This document shows, piece by piece, positions 56,069-64,000 of a stretch of DNA of 64,000 nucleotides. Position numbers and translations under genes: made by a program. The stretch spans positions 53,207 to 117,206 of the forward strand of contig DAHUZK010000017.1 in NCBI GenBank assembly GCA_027306605.1, in the 5' to 3' direction. The stretch is from Acidimicrobiaceae bacterium (GTDB lineage Bacteria > Actinomycetota > Acidimicrobiia > Acidimicrobiales > RAAP-2). The notes beneath the pieces were generated by a model that made no database searches, was not told where the DNA came from, and saw only the letters and a list, made by a program, of their open reading frames with translations. Every line of letters begins with the position of its first letter. Positions within the stretch are counted from its first letter, which is position 1.

Positions 56069-57172
56069 ATGAGCCTCTCCTCCTGGGACGACTACCCGGT
56101 TCACCAGACCCCGGAATTCGTCGCACACCCGGCCACGAGCGATCGCAACTTCTACGACCGCTACTACTTCAACATGCACCCCTGCTCGGGTGACTGGTTC
56201 GCCATCTTCGGGTACGGCCAGTACCCCAACCTCGGCGTCGTCGACGCCTTCGTCGACGTCCGCCTCGGCGAGTCTCAGCACATCGTGCGCACCTCGGCCC
56301 CGCTGGTCGACCGGGCCGACCTCTCGGTGGGGCCCCTGCGGATCGAGGTGCTCGAGCCACTGCGCCGGCTGCGCGTGGTGGTCGAGCCCACCGAGCACCC
56401 GGTCGCCATGGACGTCACCTGGGAGGGGCACGTCCCGGCCGTCGAGGAGCCGCGCCAGTTCATGCGCAGCAAGGGCAAGGTCGTGTTCGACACGCAGCGC
56501 CTGGCCCAGACCGGCTTCTGGTCGGGCACCCTCTCCGTCGGCGGCACCGAGCTGGCCGTCTCTCCCGGGCACTGCTGGGGGACGCGCGACCGATCCTGGG
56601 GGGTGCGACCCGTCGGCGAACCGGAGAGCGACGGCATCCGGCAGGGCGAGCTGGTCCTCGGGGGCATGTGGAACTACTTCCCGATGCAGTTCGAGGACCA
56701 CGCCATCCTCTACATCTGCCACGAGCGGGACGACGGCGAGCGCCCGCTTGTCCAGGGCGAGCGGGTCTGGGCGGATCCTGGTCGCGAGGTCGAGCAGCTC
56801 GGACCCGCCGAACACGAGCACCACCTCGTTCCGGGCACGCGTGTGATCGACCGCTCGGTCCTGCACTTTCCCGAGGCGGGCCTCGAGGTCCACTGCCGGC
56901 CCCTCCTCGCGAATTTCGTCTCCGTCGGCACGGGCTACGGGATCGACGCCGACTGGCGTCACGGCATGTACCACGGTCCCGAGCCCGTGACGCAGGGACT
57001 CGTCCTGGCTGTCGGGGAAGTGCAGGGCCTCGCGCAGTACGGCATCGTCGACCACGTGGCGGAGTTCACCTACGACGGTCAGCTCGGCTACGGCTTGCTC
57101 GAACACGGTTTCTTCGGCCCGTACCGGCGATACGGCCTGATGGACGGAGCGATGGGGGCCCCGGCGGACTGA
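56069..57172 (+). CDS. AttH/CrtC-like (lipocalin-like, DUF7064/7065-type) protein
   Basis: A 367-residue soluble protein of the hydroxyneurosporene synthase/AttH superfamily, a two-barrel lipocalin-like fold. The most telling block is CWGTRDRSWGVRPVGEPESD in the middle, with MSLSSWDDYPVHQTPEFVAH at the start. No catalytic residues can be named. Relatives are common in actinobacteria that degrade steroids, hydrocarbons or aromatics and are often near APH-like proteins. Start ATG 56069, seven bases after the FmdB-like gene. Function unknown. Confidence 0.72.
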   Translation: MSLSSWDDYPVHQTPEFVAHPATSDRNFYDRYYFNMHPCSGDWFAIFGYGQYPNLGVVDAFVDVRLGESQHIVRTSAPLVDRADLSVGPLRIEVLEPLRRLRVVVEPTEHPVAMDVTWEGHVPAVEEPRQFMRSKGKVVFDTQRLAQTGFWSGTLSVGGTELAVSPGHCWGTRDRSWGVRPVGEPESDGIRQGELVLGGMWNYFPMQFEDHAILYICHERDDGERPLVQGERVWADPGREVEQLGPAEHEHHLVPGTRVIDRSVLHFPEAGLEVHCRPLLANFVSVGTGYGIDADWRHGMYHGPEPVTQGLVLAVGEVQGLAQYGIVDHVAEFTYDGQLGYGLLEHGFFGPYRRYGLMDGAMGAPAD

Positions 57173-57237
57173 CTCCGCACCGCGGACTGACTCCGGCCGG
57201 AGCCCGGAGGTTCGCTCCGGGCATGCGAGACTGAGGG

Positions 57238-58959
57238 ATGCCCGACGCCTCCCGAGTGCTCCTCGAGCGGCTCCAGGTCGCCTTCGACACCGTGCGGCCC
57301 GGCGCCGACCCGGTGCTGCGGGTGTCGGACCGCGCCGACTTCCAGGCCAACGGTGCCCTCCCGCTGGCCAAGGAGCTGGGCCGTCCCCCCCGGGAGATCG
57401 CCGACCAGGTGGTGGCCGCGGCGGACCTCGGCGACGTCTGCGCCGAGGTCGAGGTGAGCGGTCCCGGGTTCGTCAACCTCACGCTGTCGGAGGCATTCAT
57501 CGCCGAGGCGGTGGCGGCCTTGTCGGCCGACCCCCGCCTGGGCGTGCCGGTCGCCTCCAGCCCCGAGCGTCTCGTCATCGACTACTCGGCACCCAACGTG
57601 GCCAAGGAGATGCACGTCGGCCACCTGCGGAGCACCCTGATCGGGGACGCCCTGGCCCGGGTGCTCGGGTTCCTCGGGCACGAGGTCCGCCGGGAGAACC
57701 ACATCGGGGACTGGGGGACGCCCTTCGGCATGCTCATCGAGCACCTGCTCGACGTCGGTGGAGCCGAGGACGCCGAGTCCTTCAGCGTGCGGGACCTCAA
57801 CGAGTTCTACGCCACGGCGCGCCGGCAGTTCGACAGCGATCCCACCTTCGCCGATCGCAGCCGACGCCGCGTCGTGCAGCTCCAAGGTGGCGACGAGGAG
57901 ACGCTGAACCTCTGGCGCATCTTCGTGGCCGAGTCCCTTCGGCACGCGCAGGAGGTCTACGACATGCTCGGTGTTCTCCTGACGCCTGACGACGTCGTGG
58001 GGGAGAGCTTCTACAACCCGCTCCTGCCGCAGGTGGTCTCGGATCTCGAAGAGAAGGGCCTTCTCGTCGAGGACGACGGCGCGCTGTGCGTCTTCCCGGC
58101 GGGCTTCGAGAACCGCAAGGGCGAGCCGCTGCCGCTCATCGTGCGCAAGTCCGACGGGGGGTATGGCTATCCGGCGACCGACCTGGCCGCGGTGCGCGAC
58201 CGCACGGTGCGCCTGGGCGCCACCCGACTCGTCTACGTGGTGGGCGCGGAGCAGACGCTGCACCTGCAGCTCGTCTTCGCCGTGGCGCTGCTCGCCGGCT
58301 ACCTGGTCGACGAGGCATCCGCGGTGCACGCAGGTTTCGGGCTGGTGCTCGGCACGGACGGCAAGAAGCTGGCCAGTCGCAGTGGTGGTTCGGAACGCCT
58401 TGTCGATCTCCTGGCCGAAGGCGTCGAGCGCGCCGCCGCCGCGTTGAAGGAGCGTGAGAGCGCGCTCTCCTCCGACCGTCAGGCCGAGATCGCCCATGCC
58501 TTGGGAATCGGTGCCATCAAGTACGCCGACCTCTCCACCGAGCGGATGCGCGACTACGTCTTCGACTGGGACCGCATGCTCGCCACCGAGGGCAACACCG
58601 GACCGTACCTCCAGTACGCCCATGCCCGGATCCGCTCCATCTTCCGGCGCGGCGGAGTGGAGGCGCCCGCCCCCGGAACGCCCCCACTCCTGACCGAACC
58701 GCAGGAACGTGCATTGGCGCTGCAGCTCCTCGGCTTCGCTGCGGCGGTCGAAGCCACGGTGGAGACCTTGGGGCCGTCCAAGCTCTGCACCTACCTGTTC
58801 GACCTCGCGACCACGTTCACCGGTTTCTACGAGGCATGCCGCGTCCTGGTCGACGACGAGGCGCGGCGGGCATCCCGGCTCGGGCTGTGCGACGTCACCG
58901 CCAGGACGCTGGAGCTCGGGCTCTCGCTGCTGGGGATCGAGGCACCCGAGCAGATGTGA
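57238..58959 (+). CDS. argS: Arginyl-tRNA synthetase
   Basis: Charges tRNA-Arg. 573 residues, a full class I enzyme: the N-terminal Add-1 domain (to about 100), the HIGH motif as HVGHLRS (residues 126-132), a KMSKS-equivalent KKLASRSGG (about 376-384) and the C-terminal DALR anticodon-binding domain ending LSLLGIEAPEQM. As in many ArgS, the KMSKS lysine is shifted, here in KLASR. ATG 57238 is 65 bp after the previous gene. No tRNA gene is near. Confidence 0.96.
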   Translation: MPDASRVLLERLQVAFDTVRPGADPVLRVSDRADFQANGALPLAKELGRPPREIADQVVAAADLGDVCAEVEVSGPGFVNLTLSEAFIAEAVAALSADPRLGVPVASSPERLVIDYSAPNVAKEMHVGHLRSTLIGDALARVLGFLGHEVRRENHIGDWGTPFGMLIEHLLDVGGAEDAESFSVRDLNEFYATARRQFDSDPTFADRSRRRVVQLQGGDEETLNLWRIFVAESLRHAQEVYDMLGVLLTPDDVVGESFYNPLLPQVVSDLEEKGLLVEDDGALCVFPAGFENRKGEPLPLIVRKSDGGYGYPATDLAAVRDRTVRLGATRLVYVVGAEQTLHLQLVFAVALLAGYLVDEASAVHAGFGLVLGTDGKKLASRSGGSERLVDLLAEGVERAAAALKERESALSSDRQAEIAHALGIGAIKYADLSTERMRDYVFDWDRMLATEGNTGPYLQYAHARIRSIFRRGGVEAPAPGTPPLLTEPQERALALQLLGFAAAVEATVETLGPSKLCTYLFDLATTFTGFYEACRVLVDDEARRASRLGLCDVTARTLELGLSLLGIEAPEQM

Positions 58960-59062
58960 CCGGCGTGGCGAGGGCACCTATCCTCTGCCGGGCACGAGAG
59001 GTGCACACTGAGGCCGACGCAGCCGGTCGGCACGGGCAGAACCCGGGAGGAGTCGCAGCACC

Positions 59063-59839
59063 ATGGATCTGAAGGACACGTCGGCGATCGTCACGGGGGG
59101 CGCGTCGGGACTGGGGGAGGCCACGGCGCGTCGATTGGCCGATCGGGGCGTCCGCGTAGTCGTCGCCGACCTGCAGGAGGACAGGGGGACTCCGCTGGCG
59201 AAGGAGATCGGCGGGCTGTTCGTCCCCACCGACGTCACCAACACCGAGCAGGTGATCGCGGCAGTCGACGCTGCGGTCGAGATGGCTCCACTCAGGTCCC
59301 TGGTCAACTGTGCGGGCATCGGTTGGGCGACCCGCACCATCGGCAAGGACGGGGACTACGGGTCGGCTCACGATCTCGATCTGTACCGCCGCGTCATCGA
59401 GATCAACCTCATCGGCACGTTCAACTGCATCCGACTGGCGGCGACGAAGATGAGCCTGAACGAGCCCGACGCCGACGGGGGGCGCGGAGCCATCGTCAAC
59501 ACGGCGTCGGTGGCTGCCGAGGACGGCCAGATCGGGCAGGCGGCCTACTCCTCGTCGAAGGGCGGTGTCGTGGGATTGACCCTCCCGGTGGCGAGGGACC
59601 TCTCGGTGGTCGGCATCCGCGTCAACACGATCCTGCCCGGTCTCATCGACACGCCGATCTACGGGGCCGGTGAGGGTGCGGAGGCGTTCAAGGGCAAGCT
59701 GGGCCAGGACGTCCTGTTCCCCCACCGCCTGGGACGGGCCGACGAGTTCGCCACGTTGGCCATCGAGCTGCTGGCCAACTCGTACATGAACGCCGAGTCG
59801 ATCCGGATCGACGCCGGCATCCGGATGCAACCGAAATAG
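59063..59839 (+). CDS. SDR-family oxidoreductase (type II 3-hydroxyacyl-CoA dehydrogenase-like)
   Basis: A 258-residue classical SDR. TGGASGLGEATARRLA is the cofactor motif and the acidic VVADLQED after beta-2 indicates NAD preference; NCAGIG, the catalytic Ser in NTASVAA and the YSSSK pentad follow. Its closest style is HSD17B10/type II 3-hydroxyacyl-CoA dehydrogenase, in keeping with lipid or steroid oxidation, but other alcohols are possible. Start ATG 59063 follows GGGAGGAG; a TATCCT box lies at 58979-58984. The alpha/beta hydrolase gene follows at 52 bp. Confidence 0.9.
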   Translation: MDLKDTSAIVTGGASGLGEATARRLADRGVRVVVADLQEDRGTPLAKEIGGLFVPTDVTNTEQVIAAVDAAVEMAPLRSLVNCAGIGWATRTIGKDGDYGSAHDLDLYRRVIEINLIGTFNCIRLAATKMSLNEPDADGGRGAIVNTASVAAEDGQIGQAAYSSSKGGVVGLTLPVARDLSVVGIRVNTILPGLIDTPIYGAGEGAEAFKGKLGQDVLFPHRLGRADEFATLAIELLANSYMNAESIRIDAGIRMQPK

Positions 59840-59891
59840 CAGCCGAGACGCGGAGTCAAGCGAGAGTGCGAGAGGGCGGAGCGGCCTGAAC

Positions 59892-60845
59892 ATGTTGGAC
59901 CCGGAGCTGGCGGCTGTCGTCGAGTTGCTGCCCCGGATCGAGCTCGACGATCCGGTGGCGGCGCGACGCGCCTTCGAGGAGGCGCTGGCGGCCATCGCGA
60001 TCGACATCGAGGGCATCGAGAAGCTCGAGATCGAGGACCGCACCATCCCGGGCCACGACGGATCTCCCGAGGTCCCGGTGCGCGTCTACCGGCCCGCCAC
60101 CACCACCGCCACCGGTGCGCTCGTGCCCGGCGTCGTCATGATCCACGGTGGCGGTTTCGTGATCGGGAGCGTGGACGCCGAGCACGCCGGTGCTGCGGCG
60201 GTCGCGCTCGACACTGGTGGCGTGGTGGTCTCGGTCGAGTACCGCCTCGCTCCGGAACACCCCTACCCGGCCGCCCTCGAGGACTGCTATGCAGCCCTGT
60301 GCTGGCTGCACGACCAGGCCGAGTTGCTGCACGTCGACCGGGGGCGCGTGGCCCTCGTCGGTGTCAGCGCCGGTGGGGGGCTGTCGGCGGCAACCGCGCT
60401 CTACGCGCGTGATCAGGGGGGGCCGGCGGTGTGCTTCCAGCTCCTGCACATTCCCGAGCTCGACGACCGTCTGGAGACCCCCTCCATGCAGAAATTCGTG
60501 GACTCGCCGCTGTGGAACCGCCCACTGGCCGTCCAGAGCTGGCGGGCCTACCTCGGTCCGCTGGCGGGCACCGACAACGTCCCGGCCTACGCCGCGCCGG
60601 CCCGCGCGGTCGATCTCTCCGGATTGCCTCCCGCCTACGTCTCCACGGCCGAGAACGATCCCCTGCGCGACGAAGGCATCGACTACGCACAGCGTCTCCT
60701 CCAGGCCGGGGTGTCGGTCGAGTTGCACCAGTACCCGGGGACCTTCCACGGCTCGGCTCTCGTCACCACGGCTGCGGTGTCCCGTCGGGCACAACGCGAG
60801 GCGTCGGAGGTCCTGCGCAACGCACTGGGCGTCGCGGGGGACTGA
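59892..60845 (+). CDS. Alpha/beta hydrolase, hormone-sensitive-lipase-like esterase
   Basis: A 317-residue serine esterase of family IV (HSL type). The oxyanion motif MIHGGGFVIGS, nucleophile elbow LVGVSAGGGLS, the Asp in STAENDPLRDEG and the His in PGTFHGS give a full triad. ATG 59892 has GAGGGCGGAGCGG upstream. The SDR before it is on the same strand, so a short-chain alcohol/ester pathway is a reasonable guess. The substrate is unknown. Confidence 0.9.
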   Translation: MLDPELAAVVELLPRIELDDPVAARRAFEEALAAIAIDIEGIEKLEIEDRTIPGHDGSPEVPVRVYRPATTTATGALVPGVVMIHGGGFVIGSVDAEHAGAAAVALDTGGVVVSVEYRLAPEHPYPAALEDCYAALCWLHDQAELLHVDRGRVALVGVSAGGGLSAATALYARDQGGPAVCFQLLHIPELDDRLETPSMQKFVDSPLWNRPLAVQSWRAYLGPLAGTDNVPAYAAPARAVDLSGLPPAYVSTAENDPLRDEGIDYAQRLLQAGVSVELHQYPGTFHGSALVTTAAVSRRAQREASEVLRNALGVAGD

Positions 60846-60853
60846 GCCCGGGT

Positions 60854-62053
60854 TCAGCGGAGCCCGCTGGCGACGAGAACGGCGACCGCAGCTGCGAGGG
60901 CGGGCGGGGCGCTCACCAGTCCGAGCACCACGGCCCGGCGCGCGTCGGGCCGGCTCCCGGCTGTGCGTGCGGCGCGAAGCCAGAGCACCCATGCCAGGGA
61001 GCCGGTGACGAAGAGGTTCGGCCCGACGTTGAGGCCGACCAGCAGCGCGAAGGGATGGGGTGGCTGGTGTGCGGCGAGGAGCGACGCTGCCGGCAGGTTG
61101 TTGACCAGCACGCTGATCAACGCGGCGACGGCGGCCGTGCTCCAGGCATCGCAGTGCGCGAGCAGCGTCGCCGGACCCGACCAGGCGCGCCCGAGGGTCC
61201 CGAGGCCCACTGCCAAGCCGAACAGTCCGGCGAGGACCGGGAGGCCCAGGGCCCCGACGGCGGCGACCGGGTTGATCGGCTCGCCGGTACGGGCATCCCC
61301 GCGCCGGTCGGGGAGCGGGCGTGCCCAGCGCGCCAGAACGGCCACGATGCCGATTGCCACCACCGGCAGAGCAGGTGCCTGCAGGATCACGACGAGGACG
61401 GTGACAGCGGCGACCGCCGCCAGGCCGACTCCGAACGTGGCGCTCTCGGGCTCCGTGACGGGGGGAGTGGTCGCGCGCAGTGCCCGATGCTGGCCGATGC
61501 CCACCACGAGCGCCGTCACCACTACCGCCGCGCACGCCGGCACCGCCATGTGCCGCAGGAACTGGCCACCTGACAGATGCAGGTGGCCGAGCACGATGAG
61601 GTTGGTCAGGTTCGATCCGGGAAGGAAGAGCGAGCCGGCGTTCGCCAGCAGGATGCACGCATAGACCAGTGGTGCCTTCCGCTCTCCCCGGCTGCGAGCC
61701 ACGTAGACCAGCACCGGCGTCAGGAAGGTGACGGCCGTGTCGAGGTTTAGCAGCGCGGTCACCGCGACCACGAGAACGATCGTCCCGGCATAGAGGACGA
61801 CACCGTTCGGGGCCAGCCGCGCCAGTGTGTGGCCTCCGGCCGCGAACAACCCGTCCTCCTCGGCCACCAGGCCGACCAGGAGTAGCCCGGTCACGAGCAC
61901 GAAGGGTGACCAGTCCTGCGCCGCGGCGGCACGGGCATCCGCAGGGGAGGCGATCGCTGCCGCGACCAGTGCCACGAGGCCCAGCAGGGCGACGGCACGA
62001 CCGAGTCCACGCGCCGGGGCACCCGTATCGAGCGTGCGAGCCGAATCGTGCAC
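60854..62053 (-). CDS. ArsB/NhaD/SLC13-like anion permease
   Basis: A 399-residue membrane protein of the ion transporter superfamily with eleven to twelve helices in two inverted halves. The first half has TALLNLDTAVTFLTPVLVYV and NAGSLFLPGSNLTNLIVLGH (SNxTN re-entrant hairpin); the second has LVNNLPAASLLAAHQ and GLNVGPNLFVTGSLAWVLW. This is the arsenite/Na+:H+ antiporter-like type, but with no arsR or arsC nearby the substrate is open. GTG 62053 is preceded by GGGAGG. Confidence 0.85.
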   Translation of the reverse strand: MHDSARTLDTGAPARGLGRAVALLGLVALVAAAIASPADARAAAAQDWSPFVLVTGLLLVGLVAEEDGLFAAGGHTLARLAPNGVVLYAGTIVLVVAVTALLNLDTAVTFLTPVLVYVARSRGERKAPLVYACILLANAGSLFLPGSNLTNLIVLGHLHLSGGQFLRHMAVPACAAVVVTALVVGIGQHRALRATTPPVTEPESATFGVGLAAVAAVTVLVVILQAPALPVVAIGIVAVLARWARPLPDRRGDARTGEPINPVAAVGALGLPVLAGLFGLAVGLGTLGRAWSGPATLLAHCDAWSTAAVAALISVLVNNLPAASLLAAHQPPHPFALLVGLNVGPNLFVTGSLAWVLWLRAARTAGSRPDARRAVVLGLVSAPPALAAAVAVLVASGLR

Positions 62054-62134
62054 CGTTCCTCCCTGCCCTCGCCGCCCCGCGGCAAACGCCCGATGCGTTG
62101 ATGCGGTGTCCCGACGGTAGTGGCTCGAGGAATG

Positions 62135-63121
62135 TCAGGCGGCGGCGGTCCTCGCCTTGACCTCGGTGGCCTCGTCCGCGCTCGAGAGCGCCTTCCACAG
62201 CGACCGGTAGGTCGGGTAGGTGATGGCGTCGCTCACGTAGCCCGCCCGCTCGAGCTCGGCGTGGAAAGCCGGCAGGTTGCGCCACGGCACGCCCATGTCG
62301 ACGTGATGTGCGAGGTGCCAGCCCGTGTTGTACGGGACGACCCAGAAGCGGGCCAACCACGACTGGCGGACGTGGTGCGTCGTGGCGCGCCGGTCGGAGC
62401 TTCGCTCCATCCCACCGTGTTCGGCGATGGACCGGAGCCGGTTGATGACGCGCCATTCGGTCATCCAGGGCAGGAACCACAGCAACGGGTAGATCCACCA
62501 GCGCCCGGTGGTGGCCCACAGCACTGCCCACAGGACGGCCTGGACCCCGAAGATGGAGAGACCGATCGGCCGGAACGGGTCGTGCAAGGTGTTCTTGACG
62601 AGCGGGACGAGGTTCTTCCAGCCGCTGATACCCACCGCGTCGCGGAACAGACGCCGGTACAGGGCGCGGCGCGTGCATGGGTACGGCGCGTAGAACGCGA
62701 TGTCCGGCTCGTCCGGCCCGAACTCGTCCTTGTGGTGCGCGAAGTGCGCCCGCCGGTAGAGCTGAACCGGGGTGAAGACCGGATAGGCGACGATCCACTT
62801 GCCGATCCGGTCGTTCCATCGCTTGTTGGTGAAGAGCAGCTTGTGCGCCGCCTCGTGCATCAAGATGGCGAAGCGCGCGTACATCGGGCCCATGAGGAGG
62901 AAGGCGAGCAGATAGCTCCACCACTGCCCGAGCCAGACGGCGCCGCCGATGATCACGGCCACCCAGAACCACACCGCGACCACCGAGAGCGCATTGCGCC
63001 GGTTGTCGATCCGGCGCAGGTCGGCACGCAGAGCAGGGATCGCCATGCCGTTCGCCAGCAGACGCTCGCTGGGGAGGACCTCGGGCCGCGCCGTGACATC
63101 GGGCACCATGGTGCTCGTCAT
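62135..63121 (-). CDS. Fatty acid desaturase (membrane di-iron)
   Basis: A 328-residue membrane desaturase. Three histidine boxes are present: HEAAHK, HFAHHK and HLAHH, with hydrophobic helices around them, as in the FA_desaturase family that acts on acyl lipids with molecular oxygen. The start is ATG 63121. A TATCGT -10-like box (63138-63133, minus strand) is 11 nt upstream and lies inside one arm of an inverted repeat shared with the divergent PaaX-type regulator, which probably controls it. Regiospecificity is not known. Confidence 0.9.
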   Translation of the reverse strand: MTSTMVPDVTARPEVLPSERLLANGMAIPALRADLRRIDNRRNALSVVAVWFWVAVIIGGAVWLGQWWSYLLAFLLMGPMYARFAILMHEAAHKLLFTNKRWNDRIGKWIVAYPVFTPVQLYRRAHFAHHKDEFGPDEPDIAFYAPYPCTRRALYRRLFRDAVGISGWKNLVPLVKNTLHDPFRPIGLSIFGVQAVLWAVLWATTGRWWIYPLLWFLPWMTEWRVINRLRSIAEHGGMERSSDRRATTHHVRQSWLARFWVVPYNTGWHLAHHVDMGVPWRNLPAFHAELERAGYVSDAITYPTYRSLWKALSSADEATEVKARTAAA

Positions 63122-63129
63122 GCCCGTAC

Positions 63130-63165
63130 ATTACGATATTTCTTCAAGTGGCGCAATACGGTAAT
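63130..63165. promoter_or_regulatory. Inverted repeat over the desaturase/PaaX divergent promoter
   Basis: ATTACGATATT (63130-63140) and AATACGGTAAT (63155-63165) form an 11-bp inverted repeat with nine matches and a 14-bp spacer. The left arm covers the desaturase -10 box (TATCGT, minus strand). The right arm lies just inside the annotated PaaX coding start, suggesting either autoregulation from within the gene or a downstream start. Confidence 0.65.
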
Positions 63166-63936
63166 ACCCCTCCGCTGCTCCCGGTCGACGAGACCACCGC
63201 AGTGGCGGCCTTCACGGCACGGTCGGTCCTGGCCAGCGCCTTGCTCGGCATGGACCCCCCTGAGCTGCCCGTCGCCCAGCTCGTACGCCTGGCGGGACTC
63301 TTCGGCATCAGCGAGAACCGGGCCCGGGTGGCGCTGAGTCGCATGGTGGCAGCGGGCGAGGCCACCTCGGACGGCGCCGGTCGGTACCGACTGGCGGGGC
63401 ACCTCGTGGCCCGCCAGGCCCGCCAGGCCGCCAGCCGCTCCGGGTACACCGCGGCCTACGACGGCCGCTGGTGGCTGGCGGTCGTCACGACGGCGGGGAG
63501 CACGGCCGAGGTGCGCTCTGCCCGCCGGCGCGCCCTGGGCTATCTCCGTCTCGCCGAGCTCCGCGAGGGTGTGTGGATGCGGCCGGCCAACCTCGCCGTC
63601 GTGCTCCCCGAAGCCCTGGACGGCGACGTCGAACTGATGAAGGCGGAACCGGGGGCGGCCGCCGACCTCGCGGCGCGCTTGTGGGACCTCCCGGCGTGGT
63701 CGGCGCGAGCCGGTGCATTGCTCCGTGCGCTCTCGGCTCTCCGTCCCGACGGCTCCGAGGCGCTCGCCCCGGGCTTCGAGCTCTCGGCCGCCGTCCTGCG
63801 ACACCTCCAGGCGGATCCGCTGTTGCCCGTCGAGTTGCTCCCCTCGCGATGGCCCGGCGCAAAGCTGCGGTCGGTCTACGGCGAGTGGGACGTTCGCTAC
63901 CGAGAGACGCTGCGTGACTGGAGCCGATCGGGTTGA
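63148..63936 (+). CDS. PaaX-like transcriptional regulator
   Basis: A 262-residue protein of the PaaX family: N-terminal winged helix (RSVLASALLGMDPPELPVAQ, then LFGISENRARVALSRMVAAG), the middle domain (RWWLAVVTTAG, REGVWMRPANL) and the C-terminal domain ending EWDVRYRETLRDWSR. PaaX proteins repress phenylacetate or other acyl-CoA pathways and let go when they bind the CoA ester. Divergent from a desaturase with an inverted repeat between, it likely controls lipid metabolism here. GTG 63148 is annotated; GTG 63202 is an alternative that would leave the repeat untranslated. Confidence 0.85.
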   Translation: MAQYGNTPPLLPVDETTAVAAFTARSVLASALLGMDPPELPVAQLVRLAGLFGISENRARVALSRMVAAGEATSDGAGRYRLAGHLVARQARQAASRSGYTAAYDGRWWLAVVTTAGSTAEVRSARRRALGYLRLAELREGVWMRPANLAVVLPEALDGDVELMKAEPGAAADLAARLWDLPAWSARAGALLRALSALRPDGSEALAPGFELSAAVLRHLQADPLLPVELLPSRWPGAKLRSVYGEWDVRYRETLRDWSRSG

Positions 63937-63985
63937 GCGGGACTGTCGCGCCCTCGCCCGATCTCCGGTCCGAAGGAGCGAGGCA

Positions 63986-64000
63986 GTGGGCGGACGGCAT
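63986..64000 (+). CDS. Possible start of a further gene, cut by the window end
   Basis: GTG 63986 is preceded by AAGGAG (63973-63978) at 7 nt spacing, and five codons follow before the window ends. Only the ribosome-binding site and start support it. Confidence 0.3.

Noticed and set aside
59856..63131. A 1,091-codon open frame on the minus strand running from the SDR end to the desaturase.
   Set aside because: Composition is Arg/Pro/Gly low complexity and it lies out of frame over two well-supported genes (ArsB-like permease and desaturase).
1..64000. rRNA, tRNA, prophage, integrative elements, insertion sequences or an antiphage island.
   Set aside because: None of the expected genes or repeats is present. 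Gene content and spacing are those of ordinary core and accessory metabolism.

Overview
The window is very G+C-rich bacterial chromosome, coding almost edge to edge, with many GTG starts and 1-14 nt gene overlaps. A WhiB-family protein, a PdtaS-type histidine kinase, DUF3107, the MSMEG_4193 / DUF3090 / SCO1664 trio and an F420-hydrogenase-beta-like protein place it in the Actinomycetota. A secreted protein built from [14 protein letters not shown] 42-residue repeats is most typical of Acidimicrobiia-like lineages, so an uncultured or little-studied acidimicrobial actinobacterium is the best guess (inference). I see no rRNA, tRNA, CRISPR array, prophage, insertion sequence or origin, and no gene-free stretch longer than 300 bases.

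Layout. 1-11.6 kb: the 3' part of a P-type cation ATPase; an MFS exporter with its MarR regulator; an amidohydrolase; a phosphotransferase with a low-molecular-weight phosphatase; a TetR regulator behind a glycosyltransferase; divergent GDP-mannose 4,6-dehydratase; CcdA; a DJ-1/PfpI protein. 11.7-19.0 kb: a complete System I cytochrome c maturation operon, ccmABCDEFGH plus a CcmI-like TPR protein. 19.0-22.2 kb: an iron-sulfur block (cysteine desulfurase and SufR-like regulator, divergent from an Mrp carrier). 22.2-26.7 kb: a GGDEF protein, VOC and ABM-like small proteins, enoyl-CoA hydratase, dGTPase. 26.8-32.8 kb: DUF3107, two ArsA/Get3 ATPases, O-methyltransferase, PHP phosphatase, PdtaS kinase, convergent WhiB. 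33-39 kb: GDPD, EtfBA, an MBOAT/SGNH acetylation pair, TauE transporter. 39.3-46.9 kb: the SCO1664/DUF3090/phosphatase trio, type 5 uracil-DNA glycosylase, APH-like kinase, flavoprotein, thioesterase, FrhB-like iron-sulfur protein, Fpg-like glycosylase. 46.9-57.2 kb: GAP-family protein, BCP peroxiredoxin, DEAD-box helicase, PIG-L deacetylase, amidotransferase, MmcQ, aconitase, the repeat/CHAP secreted protein, FmdB-like and AttH-like proteins. 57.2-64 kb: ArgS, SDR, alpha/beta hydrolase, ArsB-like permease, fatty-acid desaturase and divergent PaaX-type regulator.

How it fits together. Redox and iron-sulfur biology runs through the window: Ccm and CcdA for cytochromes, the SufR/desulfurase/Mrp block, WhiB, aconitase, UdgB, the FrhB-like protein and EtfBA. 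A second thread is acyl-CoA and lipid oxidation (ETF, enoyl-CoA hydratase, SDR, flavoprotein, thioesterase, desaturase), and a third is cell-surface carbohydrate.

The most useful observations are regulatory. Many first genes of transcription units carry a TAnnnT (or CAnnnT) hexamer ending 6-8 nt before the start codon, the signature of leaderless transcripts, and this fixes several starts. There are also a perfect CRP-type site before whiB, an inverted repeat over the desaturase -10 box and the PaaX start, GTAAC direct repeats before the CHAP protein, and an unusual number of short tandem repeats at gene starts and junctions.
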